A stretch of DNA of 64,000 nt from Theobroma cacao (GCF_000208745.1 NC_030853.1:21968066-22032065), one strand, 5' to 3'; shown: positions 1-13,079, counted from the stretch's first letter. Notes: a model not told the origin generated them from the letters alone. Program-made: numbers and translations.

Positions 1-2300
1 ATGATACTCCCTAGAAAACAGAGAAACAGTGTTTCTCACCAAATGAATGGTGTCATAGATATCAGATCGAATGAGTACAGATGCCACATGACCACACATG
101 AAGTTTCTAGATATATATTGCATGTATGCATGTATATCATTCTCAAGAATGAACCTCCAAAACAGGTTGCACCATCTCTTGTTACTATTTCTAGCGACCA
201 TCAGTTCAAGACACAATAGCCTAATTCTTAAAAGTTATACCACATGAGATGGGATGCATTGACATGAACTCTAGCAGTCAGGGGTTGAGCATGGAGAGAA
301 TTCTAGATTCAAACCAATGTCCTCTCCTATTATTATTAAAAAAAAAATGCATAAAAGATAAAAAAAGAAAGAGAAGAATATAGTTCTACCCTATTCCAAA
401 AGGAGACTTAACCTACCTAGAAACTCAACTATATCCGTATATGACTTGCAATGTTGTTAGATGCCTTCTGCAATACTAAAAAAGTACTCCCAGGGAAATG
501 GTGTCTTCAAACTAAAATATGAGCAAACAGTGGAAAGTTATGGGTTACAAACAATTCAAAAGTTAATTACCTTCTGTACATTAAGGGAACTTTAAAGAAA
601 AACCTAACTTTCTGCAAATTAAATTTCAGATAATAAAATGCCATAAAAAGGAAGCAACACCAATCGATTGCTATGCCTCCCAAACTATAGATCAGTGGCT
701 ATGGATATAGTTTTTTGAGGGGAAAAAGAATTAATGTTGGTTCGGCTGTATTATTTTTATCAGATTATGTCTTATAAAATTCTAAAAAAATAAAAAATTA
801 AGGAAAACTTGACTCGATGTCAATGGCATTTAATTTTGAACCATAAATTTTTAGCAGCAGACCTTGATCCAAATTATATATTATGAACAGCTTTGTTTAG
901 GCAAACAAAAGAAAACGAAAATTAAAATACAAAGAAATCAAGCTAAAAGAGGCACTGCCAACAACAGTTAACACAAGTGTAGTACGTATTAAAACTCAAA
1001 GAAACACTTTCCTGGAAGGAAAATTCTACTGATGGGGTTTCCGCTACTGGAAACAAAACAGACTTTGTTACATAAAAACAAAGCAAAAAGGTGCCAAGGA
1101 TCATCACAGTTACCTGATCGTCATCACCAGTAGATATGTCACGGCAGGGTGTTGGACTGTGGGGAGAAGAAGCTTAGCATTCAGCAGTAAGCTGGCCTGA
1201 TTAAAGTTACAATGCACCCGTACGTTCACTCCTACCAAGATGGGTATAATAAAACCACAAGCATATTATTAGTGGAATTTTCCTTGTTAGAAAACTCAAA
1301 GTGACTTGGCAAAGGGTAATAAAATATTCCCCTTCTGATAAAACTGCGAGTCCTTTTCTCATTTAATTAGGTCAGCATTTTCTTATTTATATAAATGGTC
1401 AAGGTGTCCCATACGTGTTTGTGTTATAGATTTTTTGTCAATTTAATACTTCTACCTTAAAATTAGTTAATTTAGTCATTTATCTTGAGATTTTATACAA
1501 TCGAGTAGCTTTACTAATTCTGTCTAAATTGACTATTAGTGATGTTGATGCGTTAGACAAAAAAAAAATAATTTTTTCAAAAATTTTTTTATCACATCAA
1601 TTTCTTTGTGTCATGTCATAAGATTAAATTAAACAAAATTGTAAATTAAAGGATTAAATTGAGTAAAATTGTAAAGTACAAAAATTAGATTAATCAAACA
1701 TATATATTATAGGAATAAATTAGTCACACAAGAACTAAATTGAATACTTTTACAATTTGAGTAGTTAGAGTATTTTTAAAAAAAATAGATATTTTTACAA
1801 TTTTTTTGTTTAGAACCTCATTTGTACTAAAAATGTACTTTTAAAGGTTTTCTTTAGTAATTAAAAATCATGAACTTTCCACTTGTATAAAAAATACACA
1901 AACTAATTATACTGCTTAATTACAAAAAGATCAAATCTAGTTACAAAAGGAGTTCATTTATATGAGAAACCAATGGCTCATCTATAGATCAATATACAAA
2001 AGTATTGAGCCATAATTTTCAGACATATGCACATGAGCAAAACATACGCATACCCCTCAAAATTACATGAATGAGCTGAACCGAGCCAAAAGTTTTGCAA
2101 CATATATACTCTATATTCACACTACTAACACTGCTTGTTATCAGTTACAAAATAATAAAAGAACAACGGATGATTTGACATATTTAATTTAAAAATAGCA
2201 ACATTTGACTAGCTAGCTACAAAAAACTAAATGTAAGACCCAATAAATCTGACATAAGGACGGAGAAAAGACAAGAAAAGACTAAGTTTGTCGAAAACTA
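1..2300. other. Intergenic, no confident gene
   Basis: AT-rich sequence without a convincing long reading frame. Two short minus-strand segments have good splice borders. The segment 1156-1114 lies between a CCCCACAG acceptor and a CAG/GTAACT donor. The segment 467-429 follows a TTGCAG acceptor and ends in TAG. Joined in phase they read PTPCRDISTGDDDQ then KASNNIASHIRI and stop, which could be the 3' end of a gene or of a relic, but I see no upstream exons. The ATG-initiated plus-strand frame at 1-219 has no recognisable domain. The stretch 1400-1990 looks like diverged repeat DNA of unknown class. Confidence 0.3.
262..346 (+). repeat. SINE-like 3' end (Pol III box B-like)
   Basis: A box B-like stretch (AGATTCAAACC) is followed by a pyrimidine-rich run and an A-rich tail. 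The same layout occurs near 17525 and 26955. This is typical of tRNA-derived plant SINE 3' ends, but no clear box A or target-site duplication could be fixed, so the call is tentative. Confidence 0.28.
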
Positions 2301-2324
2301 AAGTACGTGTTCAACATGATTTTT

Positions 2325-2430
2325 CAGAACTATGTACTTTCCAGCTCATGTATGACAGTATGAGTTGTGAAGCTATTAAGCTGTTATCTATATATAAAAT
2401 GGATTGTTTGAGTAAAGAAAAAAAATTATA
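2325..2430 (+). mobile_element. LINE 3' end remnant
   Basis: The segment GAGTTGTGAAGCTATTAAGC followed by GTTTGAGTAAAG and an A-run closely resembles the 3' end of the LINE remnant at 54930-55012, which has GAGTTGCGAAGCTGCTAAGC and GTTTGAGCAAGG before its poly-A. The two are therefore members of one LINE family, both 5'-truncated. Confidence 0.45.
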
Positions 2431-2559
2431 AAAACCCTCTCTTGGTGGGCATTACAGTATGGTGTGGAAGAACATGCTTGAAAGATAAAACTTTTGAAGT
2501 TGTTTTTGCAGACCTCAATGCAGTTAGGGACGTGAATCATTCTCCAAAGGACTAGAGAG

Positions 2560-3028
2560 TGGTTGTTAGCCCTTGAAATAGAGTGTGAAAGAACTCAAAA
2601 AGGATGAAGGAAAAGGTGAGGAGGCCTCCCATGATGGCCATAAATTCGGAGTAGTTGGGAGGGCATTTCGGGGAATTAATTTGCCTCAGGTACTCCCCTT
2701 TTCATTAAGGGAGGGGTGGAAGGGGTTCTGAGAAATGAGGGAGGAAACATGTTGACTGTATTTTCAAGACCCATACCTAGGTGAGTGCCATGGAATTCAA
2801 GTATCATGGGGGGTGGGGGGGCTCTATATTTTGGAATTATTAACGTAATTAAGGACTAGTTGGGTTTGTAATGGGGGGACTTGTTAATGTGTCTTGGATA
2901 TGTATGTTAAGTAGACTTATTGAGTGAATTTAATCTATCGTGATGAAAGTTGTGATGATGAGATTCAAGGAGATCATGAATGTAATCTCTTTATATTAAT
3001 AAATTTTAAATTTATCCAAAAAAATTTA
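2560..3028 (+). pseudogene. LINE RNase H-domain remnant
   Basis: Around 2719-2785 the plus strand reads GVLRNEGGNMLTVFSRPIPR and then a stop. This resembles the second strand of the RVT_3 RNase H domain at the C-terminus of plant L1-type LINE polyproteins (pattern G(V/I)LRNxxGN). No start or intact flanking frame remains. The tail near 3000-3027 is T/A-rich and ends in a short A-run, like a 3' truncated copy. It is a dead fragment. The family call rests on a short motif, so a different RNase H source cannot be excluded. Confidence 0.4.
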
Positions 3029-4618
3029 CAGCTTTATCAAAGGCGATTTGTCAATAAAAAATTTCAATTTTAAAGACATTAAGCTCAACCTACATAACCT
3101 TTCATATATTATCGGAGTTAAAAGAGAAGAAGCATAAAAGGACTTAAAAAAGGAATTAATCGAGTGCGAGCCATTAGGAGTGTTTTTCCTAATAATTTTG
3201 TATGGGTCGAATGGGTGCGAGTAGAATTGATCAATCATAGACACGAAGTCTTCCTATTGCTAAGATTTCTAGTCAAAAGGTCTTCTGCAAAAGTTGATAC
3301 TCCAAATCCAATAAATAGCAATCCAAATCCAATAAATATCAATCCAATTGCCGTTCTCCGCTGTGCAACATGTTTTGTTGGTAGGAAGTGCATAGATAGA
3401 TACGAGGAAAGCGCATGGAAAAGATATTGTCGTCCACCTAGTTACCCGTCCAAAACTTTATTGCCGATCCGCTTCTAAGTGATAATCCTAGGCCTAAAAT
3501 GACCAACTCACCCAATTGGTTTGAGGGTGATAATAGGGAACGTTGCTCCATTTCACTCGATGAACTTGAAGAATTTATAGATATGAATATATAAATATTA
3601 ATTACAATTTTTATGTAGTTTAATAAATTGAAAAAATACAAATATAATATTCATTAAAATGAATGAAAGAAACAAAAGACATTTTCTTGAAAAGGCTATT
3701 GCCATTATATATTCTATAAATTGCTTGATCAAAAGCCTATTACTTGTCAGGCAAAAGAAAATATGAGCATTTATCCCATTCCCAAGTCTAAGGTTGGGAT
3801 CATATTGAAATCAAGGTTGTCAATATATATAACGGCGTGAGATTAAGTTATTCATTAACTCTAACTTTATAATTGTTTGATAAAATTTAATGACAGTAAT
3901 TCAATATAATTAAAATTTTCTTTCATTTATAAAATAAATCTTATTACAAAAATATTTATAATAAACAAAAAATTAATTTAAAATTTTAATCAAAGAATAT
4001 GTCCTGTTTCGTCAATTAAAAGTTTTTGCACATCGATATTATTGTATATATTGTAAATATAGATTGTAAATTATAGAAATTCAATGCACACATCTAGTAA
4101 GAGGTGGGCAGGATGTGAGGCATCATATCTTAGGTTACATAATCTACCATGGGCAAATGTCACAGGAGGACCAAGACTTTGAGATGAGTCAAACTCATGA
4201 ATTCTTCAACACCATTGCCTAAAATGAGAGAAGAATATAGGCATAAATGTTGATGAAATTGTTTTATTTTGAGCTGCCTAGGAAACACTTGGCGCTGTAC
4301 TACTTAGGATATGCAACTAAATGAAATGAAAAAGTTGCAAAGTGGGGATTGGAAGTGAGAATTAATGTGTTTAGACAAGGAAATCCAACATCCCCTGACA
4401 ACTAAAACCAGCAGTAGACAAGAAAAAGGCGTGGGAGCGGACAAGTATGGATAGAAGAAGCCTCTTGGAAAAGGCACGCCTTCCATAGACTCCAGAAAAC
4501 AAAACAGAGATGAGAGAGAACGATTTGCAAATGGGGAACCAATGTTAAGCATACAACTGCCACATACAAGACAACTAATCTTTTTAAACTTAGAAAGGAA
4601 TAATATATTGCAAGACCC

Positions 4619-4642
4619 AGCTAGCTAGCTAGCTAGCTAGCT
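4619..4642. repeat. (AGCT)n microsatellite
   Basis: About six tandem copies of the palindromic tetranucleotide AGCT. Confidence 0.9.
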
Positions 4643-5107
4643 GCCTGGTATATACTATGTTTGAAATGTAAGCAGGGTAACCTTTTTAATTAAAAATATA
4701 TATTGTTAATGCATCTTCTTGAGAACATATATAGCCCTAGCATTTCAAGATGAAGAGATCAGCTAGCTGTTCAATGCACTTCGTTATAATTCATCCCTAT
4801 GTTAACTTTGAGATATATTGAGAATTTAAATAGAATGAAAAGTTATTTATTGATCATTAATTTTAAATTAAATACATATGTTAAAAATTAATAAAATATC
4901 AGAGGAAACGTTATTCTCTCTTATTGATTTATGTGTTAAAGTTAATATATTTTAAGAATATGAAAAAGTCTAAGTTTAATGTGTATATTTATATTACTGC
5001 CTTAAAAAATTTAATAGAAAATTTGATCTCATTATTAACTGAAAACAAATTTTCTTATAAGTTGAAGTTATGCTCACAAAGTTTTGATCTCATATACAGA
5101 TTACATG

Positions 5108-5400
5108 TTTTTTTTTTTTTTTTAAAAAAGGCAGAATTACAGATGCAAGTGCTCGGGAGACTTGTTCCAGCGAGTTACAGCCTGCAAAACTGGACTAGTA
5201 TTAACATGAGACTAAAACCCAGAAAGGAGCACTGCAGGGTAACGGCCTTTGGCCCCTCCTACACTCTAAGCACACATGGCTGGCACTAACACACGGCACT
5301 CCATTCAGACACAGCTATCTGGTGCGCATCTAAAACAAGGTGCAACCACAAAGCAAAGAGCTACTCTGTGGTGAAACGGGCGCCACGCTAGCTACTCTAA
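5108..5400 (-). mobile_element. Possible LINE 3' end, minus strand
   Basis: A GC-richer block (about 5150-5400) stands out from AT-rich flanks and ends on its minus-strand 3' side in a run of 17 A residues (plus-strand T-run at about 5109-5125). A poly-A tail on a compositionally distinct block fits a 5'-truncated non-LTR retrotransposon. I could not read a protein domain, so it might instead be a processed transcript. Confidence 0.33.
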
Positions 5401-6107
5401 ATGTGATCAAAAGTCATATCAAGATCTGCCATAGGGTTCTAAAAAGAATACTGTCTATTTCATAATTCTTCATAAGACAGCTTTAGGAAAGATTGAAATG
5501 CCTAAAAGAAAGAAATTGATTTGATAGATGTTATATTATTTCTTTCTGAGTTATTCTTTTATATTTGTCACTACTTATGTGACAGAATATGCATATGAGT
5601 TCTTTTTTGAATAAAAAAATGAAATCAAATGTCAGGTTTAGACAATGGAATCATGAAAGAAATCAAACTATCGGATTTAACTCTGTTAAATGATAGAATG
5701 GCTGAAACCAAATTTGGTCCACATAATAATAGCAATAATTCTTATGTAAAGCACCTAAAACGACAGGTTTTGGAGAATATGTTGACATCAATTATTTAGT
5801 TTCAACTAGAACAAGTTTTTAGGACAAGTTGACGTCACTAATGTCTTTTGTTTAAGTCCGTGATGGCTTTATTCAAACAAGAAGGTTTAGCTATCTATAT
5901 AATCACAGTTAAAACATGTAATGTGAAAAATTGAAACAGTTGAATATCTAGTTCAATTGTAAAATTAAAGCCAATATCTACATTAAATGTTATGTTTGAG
6001 TAAAATATATATGATAATCCTAATTCAATTAGGTTTATGCTAACTAGAATGGGATATAAAACCTCTCAAACTAAGCACCAATGCTGCCGAAATGACATTT
6101 ATGAATA

Positions 6108-6247
6108 TTGTTTTTTTTTTTTTTGTAAAAATAGAACGCATATGCAACTATATATATAATATATATTATATATATATATATAGTATAAATATTAACAAAN
6201 TAATAAATATGTTTTTTTTTTTTTTTGTAAAAATAGAACGCATATGC

Positions 6248-6285
<38 letters not shown>
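6108..6285. repeat. Poly-T plus (AT)n, duplicated around an N
   Basis: A poly-T run, the words GTAAAAATAGAACGCATATG and an (AT)n tract occur twice, once before and once after the single N at 6200. See findings: this is probably an unresolved contig overlap rather than biology. Confidence 0.8.
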
Positions 6286-8591
6286 CATCTTAAATCAATT
6301 TAACTTAATGAGAAAACATGTGTGCATGCATGCCCATATACGCATAATTACAGATTAAATACTATTAAATTGTACATAAAGAGCCCCCATAGAATTAAAT
6401 CTTATAATTCATCCAAATCATTCATATAGTCATGATTTTTTACGTACTCTAAAAAGAGAGTGTCCTTTCTATTGACATAATAGGCCAAGCTATTTGAGCA
6501 AAACAAACAGGAGAATTAAAGAGGATAATGGAAAGGACTAGATGTTGTCTCATGCTTGTCTAAAGAAAATCCTAAATTGAATGACCTCTCTGATTATGAG
6601 CGGGCGCCTGCTAGCTAGGTTCTTTCAAGTGAAGAAGGGGGGGTGGAGTGAATGCCAAGAGCAAAAAATAGAAGAAGAGGAAGGGTGGAGTTGGTAAAGA
6701 TCAGATTTTTCAGGTATAACTTCCATTGTTTTTGGGGTTACCCTCTGCTGTCAGAGACCAGGGAAGCCTTCCCTGCGTAGAGTTTATGCTGCTGATTTTT
6801 TTATGAGGAAGGAACCGTCGTTTTGTCATCTTGTGTATGACTGGGTTTATTGTATATCCTTTGCCTATTGCTGATGTGATTATTGTCGAGGGACTTGTTG
6901 TCCCCTCTTCTTGTTTGGTGTCATATATGTTAATGTTCATTGGAGGATGTTTCATCAGGTACTCTCAAGCGAATATTTTTGAATCAGTTCAACAAATTGA
7001 ACTGTGAAGCTTTCATAACCAATTAACTACTCCAAAAGATCCCGTTTGAACTAAAAAAAAAAATTCCATTGTTTTTGTGCCCAAAGCACATCAAGAGCTT
7101 TTCACTTTCAGTTTTAAATCACTAGCTAGGTGATGTCCAAATATATACATCAAAAGGGCAACGGATAAATCTTGTCCACGAAGCAGTGAATGAAATTTCT
7201 TTGCAAATGATAAGCGACATAATCATTGAATATAAAAGAAGAATGTCATGTTTAGTCTGGTGTAGCTGTCCAAAAGAAGCTGTAGCAGTTTCAGAAGGTT
7301 ATCATTGGCTTTCAGCTAGCTGTAAGATTCTAATAATGCTGTTGAGATACAATATATAGCAATAGCCAGTGACTACCTTGAAAGCCTGAAGACATTGAGA
7401 GCACCCTACCTCCTAGATAGATCTTCTATTTCACTTGCTCCTAGTTTTAACCTCAAATTCTAGGGTCACCATTCACAATGGAAAGTTGATCATAATGCTC
7501 ATTAACCCCTTAAATATGTACCTTTTTTCTGTTTTGATCATTTGTGAGATTTCATTAATAGATTTGAAGAGCACAAGCAACTGGTTGACAAGGTGGAGGC
7601 AAAGGCTCCTGTCAAACCAGTCTTAAATAGGTACTTGACTTAAAATACCTACAATTTGAGTTCAAATGCATGCATTTCTGAGAAAAGTAATAGAAAAAAA
7701 TCCCAGTACTTATATCTGTCGTATAATCAGAAATATTTTATACTGAGATTCATGTGGCAGCTGACTTTAGTAGAATTTTCTAATACGCTAACAAGTACAC
7801 AGCAAAAAGAAGATGCTATTATCTAGCTAGTTGAGAAAGATTGTTATAGTGGTAATACCATTATTAGCAGTTGGCCTTTCTTTATATCGACAGAAACATC
7901 TTTCTCTTCCACTAAATCTTCGCAAATGGTTGTTGTTAGTGGGTGTAAGAATGTGATTTCCACGGGGATAATCGAGGAAGGCTTTGGCTAAGAGCTACTA
8001 CCTGCACTCCAAGTTCACCCACCTTTCCAAAAGACCATTCAACAGCTCACAAACATAGAACTTGTCTGAAGTACTTAATCGACCTTTTAATTAAAAGTTC
8101 CTTTGAAACAAACTAAGTAGTACTATTTTTATTCTTTTGTGTCACTTTTTTCCATCATCATTGATTTGGGTTTTGCATCGGAATGTCCTAAAATATCCCC
8201 TTTCCTCTTCTACATGTCTTTTTAAATTTTCACATTACATATATTTTTATATTCATTTCCAATCATTGAACACTTAATTTATTAAGGAAAATTGTAAAAG
8301 TTTCAATGTTAAAAAGTTAGCAAAGACTTCGATGTAGGGTTAGGTTACTGGTATGAGTTGATCTTTTCAATTAATTCGTGTCAGTTTTAAACTTGGGTTA
8401 TATCACTAATTTATAGTTTAGAAAAGAAAGGACTTCTAAATGAATGTGAAATTTATGAAATAAAAAGAAATTAATATCTTTTATCATGTATTCCAATATT
8501 ATACATATTTAAAAATATAACACAATATATTTATTTAAAATTAGACGATGGTCGAACAAAATAAGCTTGAGGTTGCACCAATCCAATTCAT

Positions 8592-9341
8592 TTAGGGGTG
8601 AACAATTGGTCTACTCGATCGGTTTGGGCTGTCATAATCAAAGATCAAATGAATCAAATATTTTTAGAAAACTGATCAAATTTAAAGAAAGATTGAACCG
8701 ATCAAACATCGAATGGGTTTGGTCAGTTTGATTTTGGACAAAAAAAAATTTGTTACTTTGATCTTTTGCAAATTACAACATTGAAATTTATATATTTCAT
8801 CCATTATTATAAAATATACAAATAATTTAAATATAAAAAAACATAATATTTGTCATTGCACTCACATAATTATGTTCTTTTATATAAGCCATCAAATTAA
8901 CATTCAAGAGTTTTAATCTCTAAATTATAGCATTCAAGATTTAACATAACAAAGATAATAAAATTAATATCCACAAAATAAAACCGTCTAACACCAAACA
9001 ATCCTCCATCGCACATCATCGACTTACTAATAAAAAAATATATAGTTTATATAAATTGATATATATATATATATATATATATTATGTGTACTATTAATTT
9101 GATCTTTTGATCAATTTAGTCTAAAAATTTTAAAATTGNATATATATATATATATATATATATTATGTGTACTATTAATTTGATCTTTTGATCAATTTAG
9201 TCTAAAAATTTTAAAATTGAAAATCGATCAAATAAACTAATTAAATTAATAGATTCAATGAATCAATTAGGTCAAATTGTTTTGCTAAAATTACATTCAA
9301 TTCAATTGAATTATTGATTCGGTCTAATTTTACTCGTCTCT
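8592..9341. mobile_element. Non-autonomous hAT-like element
   Basis: The left end TTAGGGGTGAACAATTGG and the right end (reverse complement AGAGACGAGTAAAATTAG) are imperfect terminal inverted repeats. The interior has many GATCAAAT/TCGGTTTGG-type subterminal words, as in plant hAT derivatives. The flanks CAATTCAT (8584-8591) and CAATTCAA (9342-9349) match at 7 of 8 positions, consistent with a hAT 8-bp target-site duplication. No transposase is visible. It contains the artefactual duplication around the N at 9139. Confidence 0.42.
9060..9219. repeat. Near-exact duplication around single N
   Basis: The (AT)n tract plus about 58 following bases before the N at 9139 are repeated identically after it. 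This is most simply an unmerged overlap between two contig ends. Confidence 0.8.
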
Positions 9342-9349
9342 CAATTCAA

Positions 9350-11775
9350 TCATAAAATTCTTTAATTCATTTTTCCATATACAAACAATATAATAGTCCT
9401 ATATAAAAGGCAAATCTCATTCCTCCTCTGCTTTTGGGCTTCATAGTAATTAATGCTATTCCTAAGATTAGATGGAAAAACGAAAAGAAAAAGGAAAGAA
9501 GAAGACAAAGAGCTTTCATTTGCCTACGACTTTTGTGTAAAGGGAATATGGGTCACATTAACTGAAGGGTAACTGTTTTAAAAGCAGATAATGTCCTCAC
9601 TATGTATTTATTCATGAGTTTTAAGTTTCCAACACTGCGACTGCCAATGGTAATATAATAATTCAATTTATTCAACTTTTTGGGTACAACGCAATATCTT
9701 GTCCTTGTGATAACAACATTAGAACCACTCTCCGCCCTTGCTCTTACCTAGTGTTTCTTTTCTTTTACAAAGACAGTGAGAGAGAGAGAGAGAGAGGGTC
9801 TGCGAAGATGTGATCTAAGCACAGCCACAACAGATCATCGGGAAACATGGACAGGATTACCAGATTCATCTTTCTGCTTTTCTTAATTACAGTATACTAG
9901 TCAATGTCTCTCTACATATATTTATTTATTTATATATAAAGGACGCCTGTGAACAGAAATAGGAATGTAAGGACCTCTGTAGTTTTCATGCTTTCTTTAC
10001 TATCACTGACTCACCCTTTTCCATAGCCTCAAGGCTTGTACGGTCACAGACAAACCCTTGTAAAGACAGATGACTCTAGTCTAGCTTTTGTCTTGTTGTA
10101 TCGGGAATTACTGATAAAGCCTCACGATTTCATAAACCCTCCAAATTCAAACCTTGCTTAATTAGCATCGTACATCAACACTTAATTAGTTTACAAATAA
10201 TTTAAAACCTAAAAAAATAAAATTTTTTGGTACTAGAAAGAGAAAATAAAACACCGTGTTTTAACTTGGATTTTGAATTGACCTCTGAATTTGAGTAGCA
10301 AGATGTACCTGCCTTACTCAGTAGACGAGTGTGGCGATCCCTCGTAACAGGGTTGGTTTACTTATTTATTTTGACGGGTCTGGATGACAAGAGCAAAAAC
10401 AATGATTACTATTTCGTTTTGGTGGTTAGAGGGCCAAAAAAAAAAGAAGAAAGAAGTAAACTTTATGGTGAGAGAAGGGGGGGGGGGGGGGGGGTCAGAC
10501 ATAAAGCAAAGAAACACGAAATTATTACGCTAAAGCAGGGGCTATAAGCCTAGAGTGGTAGAGTTATGCTGCAATATATTCGCAATCCCAATTTGTTGAC
10601 CATATATTTGGTTAAGATTCTCACTTCTTATCCTTCCATTATGATCGTCTTGTTTTGGTAGTTTTTATGTAAGAATTTTCTGATACGTACTCTGGTCTTC
10701 CTCTTAAAAATGAATTCATGTTCATGGTTTGAGCATTCAAACAAGCGAAAAAAGAAGTTGTATAAAATTAGAATATACTACAGAAGCATTTGGCATTTGA
10801 CAGTAAACAAAGAGGAAAAAATTTGATTAGAAAGCATGGGGAAGTTAGAAGAAAGAGAGCATTGGATTTTAGCGAGAGGGTGAGTGACAAAACTAGACAG
10901 AGGGCAATGGCAGAGAGGTATGGTATGTGGAAGGGAGGGAGAGCAGTTTGTCGGGATATGTAGAGTTTGGTGGTAGGGCAGAGGCACGTGTAGCCACATT
11001 AACCACTTCTCTCCATATAAAGCTCACGGCCTTTGGCAAAAACGAGATATCCTGAACGTCGTTTATCCCCCCCTAACCCCATCCCACATCCCATCCGTTT
11101 TTCTGCAAAAATGATTTACGTTGATACTATACAATATTTAAGACACACAGAGAGAGAGAGAGAGAATTAATTGCCTGAATTTTATAATAAACAAGAAATG
11201 TTTTGCTGTCCTATATTTCATAAATATATATATATATATACTTGTCCTAGAAATAGTCGTGTAGAGCCCTAGGCAAAAGGGGGTGGAAATATCCCCTTTC
11301 CTCTGAATTAACGGGTTTAAAAGTGTGAAAAGATTGCAATCAGTCCCCACCCAATTGTGTGATTGCTGCTCCCACATTAAGTGGCACAAACCATTTGTTT
11401 TGGTGTACAGTTATAGACCAACCACTAACCTCCTCGCACCACTTTCCTCTTAACTTTTGCCCTAAAGTTAAATAGGAGTGGATGATGGCTGACTCCTTTG
11501 TCTCTAAACTCACAACCATTTAGTGCGTTTTATCTATCAAAGACATTTTCTAATCATCTCTCTCTCTCTAGCTAGCTCGCTTGTCGCTCTCAAGCTCCTA
11601 GTACACTACCTCCCCCTGCTTGGCAGAGAAAAACAGAAAAGTAGGGGAGAACCTCTAAGTAACAACATAAAATGGGGTTGAGCTGAGTTCTTTCAAATGC
11701 CAAGTACCCCCATTTAATTCTCTTGCAGTAAATCCGATGCGTTTTCAATAGACGCTAGGGTTTCTAATTTTGTAA
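9350..11775. other. Intergenic, upstream of the TCP gene
   Basis: No gene seen. It holds (GA)n at about 9777-9796, an 18-base G homopolymer at 10477-10494, (GA)n at about 11150-11164 and (AT)n at about 11224-11240. The last 1-2 kb would include the promoter and 5' leader of the TCP gene. I could not assign specific cis-elements. Confidence 0.4.
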
Positions 11776-11811
11776 ATGCAATTGCACTCTGCCAAGACAA
11801 AATATGCAATA

Positions 11812-13079
11812 ATGTTTTCTTCAACCAACAATATTGTCAACACTTTTGCTCACCTTCCTTCCTCTTCTTACCATCCTCCTCCTCCTCCTCCTCCTCTTCT
11901 TATAAGTCATGACTCTAATGACACTTTCCCTCATCACCACCATGATCTGCTGTCAGCTAGTTCATTGTTGCCAGCCAATCCTCACTTCACTGAGTCTTTA
12001 ATTAACATGACACTGTTCAATAATGCTGCCACAATGAGTAAACAGGATGGTGGTGGTGCACTACATGGGGAGTGTTTTGGTACTTCAAGTTTTGGTATTC
12101 CTGTCAGGAAGCCTGTAAAGAAAGATCGACATAGCAAGATTTGCACTGCTCAAGGGGTAAGAGACAGGCGGGTGAGACTGTCCATTGAAATCGCCCGCGA
12201 GTTCTTCGATCTTCAAGACATGCTAGGGTTTGACAAAGCAAGCAAAACCCTAGAGTGGTTGCTAACGAAGTCAAAAAATGCCATTGGAGAGCTGGTAAAG
12301 ATGAAGCATGGTAATGGCAGTAGCGGGGGTCAAAGGAGCTTCTCCTCCAGCCCTGAGTGTGAAATTGTAGCTGAGAATGGAGACCTTGATGGGGGAGAGT
12401 TGGAAGGGACAACTTCAAAAAGCAAGTCACTAGAGGGTGTTGTCTCTAAAGAGAAAAAGATGAAAAAGTTACAGAAAGCAACAGTCCATCTTCTTGCAAA
12501 AGAGTCAAGAGCCAAGGCAAGGGCGAGAGCAAGAGAAAGGACTAGAGAAAAGATGTGCACTAGGAGTAGTACTACTACACATGAGTGGAAAAGATGTCCC
12601 GATACAAGCCCTCAATTCTTGAACCCACCGAGGTCTTTGACCCAACTTGAAGCATCCAAGGAATCAGAACATTCTTATGGCCACAATATGGCATCTTCCT
12701 TTAAGGTTTTTGCTCATCAAGTTGAACAACCTAGTCCCTGTCAGCTTACAAGTGCGGCATCAAGAGAAAATGCTATCGAGGAATCTATAGTGATCAAAAG
12801 GAAGTTGAAGCCATCAACAATTTTGGGTTCCCAGCAAAACCTTGCAGCTTCGAAGGATGTAAGTTGCAGCACCAGTGGCAATAACTACTTTCCCAATTTG
12901 CCTCAGAATTGGGACATTAATGGTGCAATGGCACACTCTACTTTTTGTGCTATAACTAATGTGAATCTGTCCACAGGTACTATCCAAGAATACGAGCCTT
13001 TCCTTACATTTCTTCTTCTCATTTCTTTTACTAATTTCAGACTTAATTTTCAGGTGTTCAAATATTTGGCAAACCCTGA
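11812..13079 (+). CDS. BRC1: TCP transcription factor, CYC/TB1 class (BRANCHED1-like)
   Basis: DNA-binding regulator of the plant TCP family. CYC/TB1 members repress axillary bud outgrowth or shape flowers. From the ATG at 11812 the product is about 396 residues. A run of prolines (about 22-28) comes from a CCT repeat. The basic helix-loop-helix TCP domain spans about 103-160 ([20 protein letters not shown], then WLLTKSK). An ECE motif lies near 182-184 (SPECE), and the arginine-rich R domain at about 229-248 ([17 protein letters not shown]). TCP plus ECE plus R define the CYC/TB1 clade. The length and the MFSS start favour the BRC1/TCP18 type over TCP1 or TCP12. An upstream in-frame ATG at 11776 would add 12 residues. 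I splice 12976 to 13054 (GT at 12977, AG at 13052-13053), giving a C-terminus GVQIFGKP and stop at 13077-13079. An alternative acceptor at 13039-13040 gives a different tail. The unspliced frame runs to 13101. Confidence 0.85.

Larger units (their letters stand above)
3030..8590. other. Intergenic with microsatellites and repeat debris
   Basis: No defensible gene. Contents include (AGCT)n at about 4619-4642, a possible LINE 3' end at 5108-5400, and (AT)n/poly-T tracts at 6108-6285 next to a single N. A minus-strand open stretch at 6710-6955 (81 codons from ATG) has no recognisable domain. Confidence 0.4.

Noticed and set aside
12104..12560. Long antisense open frames over the TCP gene
   Set aside because: They overlap the conserved TCP, ECE and R domain coding sequence on the other strand and have no domain of their own; they are shadows of the real frame.
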